23,123 nt of DNA, taken from NCBI GenBank assembly GCA_028690725.1, contig JAQVAR010000006.1, positions 1-23,123 on the forward strand, written 5' to 3'. The notes beneath the pieces were generated by a model, which was not told the origin of the DNA, did no database searches, and saw nothing but the letters and a program-made list of their open reading frames with translations. The translations under genes were made by a program, and so were the position numbers. Position 1 is the stretch's first letter, and every line of letters begins with the position of its first letter. Shown here piece by piece: positions 22,280 to 23,123 of this stretch. This stretch comes from Candidatus Iainarchaeum sp. Its GTDB lineage: Archaea; Iainarchaeota; Iainarchaeia; Iainarchaeales; JAAZKV01.

Positions 22280-23059
22280 CTAATTAAAATAATAATAAGA
22301 AATTGCCAAACCAATAAACGTCATTGAAATTATTTCACCTATTGAAGAAAATAATAAACTAAGTTCAAAAATAATTCCAATATTAGTAAAAGCACTCAAA
22401 ATAATTATAGCAATTAATAAAATAACAATTATATAAACAAAACTAATCCAAAATTTTTTGTCAGTAAATTCCCAACTTTTTTTTATTGCATTTCTAATAT
22501 TATTATCTATTAATGCTGGTAAAGTAAAACCTAGTTTTGTTATAAAAATAACAATTATTACTCCCATTATTACTGGGATTACAAATAATGCAATAAAAAA
22601 ATTTATTTCCTCTGGAAGGATAAGATAAAAAATATCTATTATGAATAAAAACAATTGAAAAATAATAAATAATGAAACACTTGTTATAAAGATAAAAAAT
22701 GTTAATGAAATTGCTTTTTTAACATTTGAAACAGCAAAATTAATTGATTCAACAACATTTTCTTTTTTTGTAAATTTTGACAAACTTATAAAAGCAACAA
22801 TACTTACAAAAAAAACAATAAAACCTGATACAATCATTATTATTAATTCAATCCAATACCTACTTATCAAAATAGCAATTAAATCGCTTGTCATTATAAC
22901 ATCTAAATGGAACAACATTTCTGATAACGGCTTTTCTAAAACAAAACCTGTCAAATTCATTGAAAATATTGAAACAAGTGTTGCTACTAACATTGGGAAC
23001 ATTATTGCGGGCTTAAGAACAATTGCCTTTAAAGATTTTTCAAGAGAAGCTAAAAACAT
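22280..23059 (-). CDS. Multi-pass membrane protein of unknown function, upstream of smc
   Basis: The 259-residue protein has about six hydrophobic segments (near residues 19-37, 60-90, 113-150, 152-175, 200-225 and 230-255) and a conserved-looking loop ALIDNNIRNAIKKSWEFTDKKFW around 180-202. That layout resembles archaeal DUF7847/DUF4013-type membrane proteins, which have no firm function; the match is by pattern only. AGGTGGG precedes the ATG and a TATA box lies about 40 bases upstream. The SMC gene starts 14 bases after its stop, so the two are co-transcribed. A role linking chromosome and membrane is possible but unsupported beyond position. Confidence 0.7.
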   Translation of the reverse strand: MFLASLEKSLKAIVLKPAIMFPMLVATLVSIFSMNLTGFVLEKPLSEMLFHLDVIMTSDLIAILISRYWIELIIMIVSGFIVFFVSIVAFISLSKFTKKENVVESINFAVSNVKKAISLTFFIFITSVSLFIIFQLFLFIIDIFYLILPEEINFFIALFVIPVIMGVIIVIFITKLGFTLPALIDNNIRNAIKKSWEFTDKKFWISFVYIIVILLIAIIILSAFTNIGIIFELSLLFSSIGEIISMTFIGLAISYYYFN

Positions 23060-23096
23060 TTTTTTCCCACCTAAAACCGATAATATTAAGCAATAG

Positions 23097-23110
23097 ATAT
23101 TTAAATAACC
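23097..23110 (-). promoter_or_regulatory. Promoter of the membrane protein-smc operon
   Basis: The minus strand reads GGTTATTTAAATAT, a TATA box with purines before it (AGAAGG). Transcription would start near 23077, giving a leader of about 18 bases with the AGGTGGG ribosome site. Confidence 0.55.
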
Positions 23111-23123
23111 TTCTATTTTATTG

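Noticed and set aside
1..23123. tRNA genes, CRISPR arrays, insertion sequences
   Set aside because: Read on both strands I found no tRNA T-loop pattern, no regularly spaced repeat array, and no transposase or terminal inverted repeats.

Overview
The window is AT-rich archaeal DNA. A TATA-binding protein, aL12/P1 ending in the GLGALFG tail, Spt5, Sec61-gamma-type SecE, AglB and BRE/TATA promoters all point to Archaea. The very high A+T, the lone 5S rRNA gene and the compact genes suggest a DPANN lineage (Woesearchaeota/Pacearchaeota-like). The lineage is an inference; no 16S is present. Many genes carry the Shine-Dalgarno core GGTGAT a few bases before the start, and I used this to correct several starts.

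Positions 1-7731 form a surface-glycan / N-glycosylation locus. On the + strand are a window-edge SAM methyltransferase whose C-terminus is out of frame, an FkbM methyltransferase and a GT2 glycosyltransferase. On the - strand are a RelB/RelE-like toxin-antitoxin pair leading directly into a GT10 fucosyltransferase-like gene, an Alg14-like and an Alg13-like pair, a polyprenyl-phosphate HexNAc-1-phosphate transferase (Alg7/AglH type) and the oligosaccharyltransferase AglB. Together they could start a lipid-linked glycan, extend it, decorate it and transfer it to protein.

Positions 7906-10245 (- strand) hold a single-cluster ferredoxin, a small membrane protein, a pentein-fold (guanidino-modifying) enzyme homologue, a solitary 5S rRNA gene with a well-placed TATA box, and TBP.

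Positions 10461-16347 (+ strand) hold a small membrane protein, ftsZ, an unknown gene, and the archaeal secE-spt5-uL11-uL1-uL10-aL12 order. uL1-uL10-aL12 has its own promoter and a leader of three consecutive hairpins. Next come a hairpin terminator, a direct repeat and, at 16509-16607, a compact highly structured element that I read as an unidentified small RNA gene with its own promoter.

Positions 16749-23059 hold a membrane-anchored Lon-type (S16) protease without an ATPase domain, converging on a two-gene operon (multi-pass membrane protein, then SMC). The SMC protein is the most striking item. Its head domains are of true SMC type, but the hinge domain is missing and a Rad50-style CPIC zinc-hook motif sits almost exactly at the midpoint (residues 487-490 of 986).
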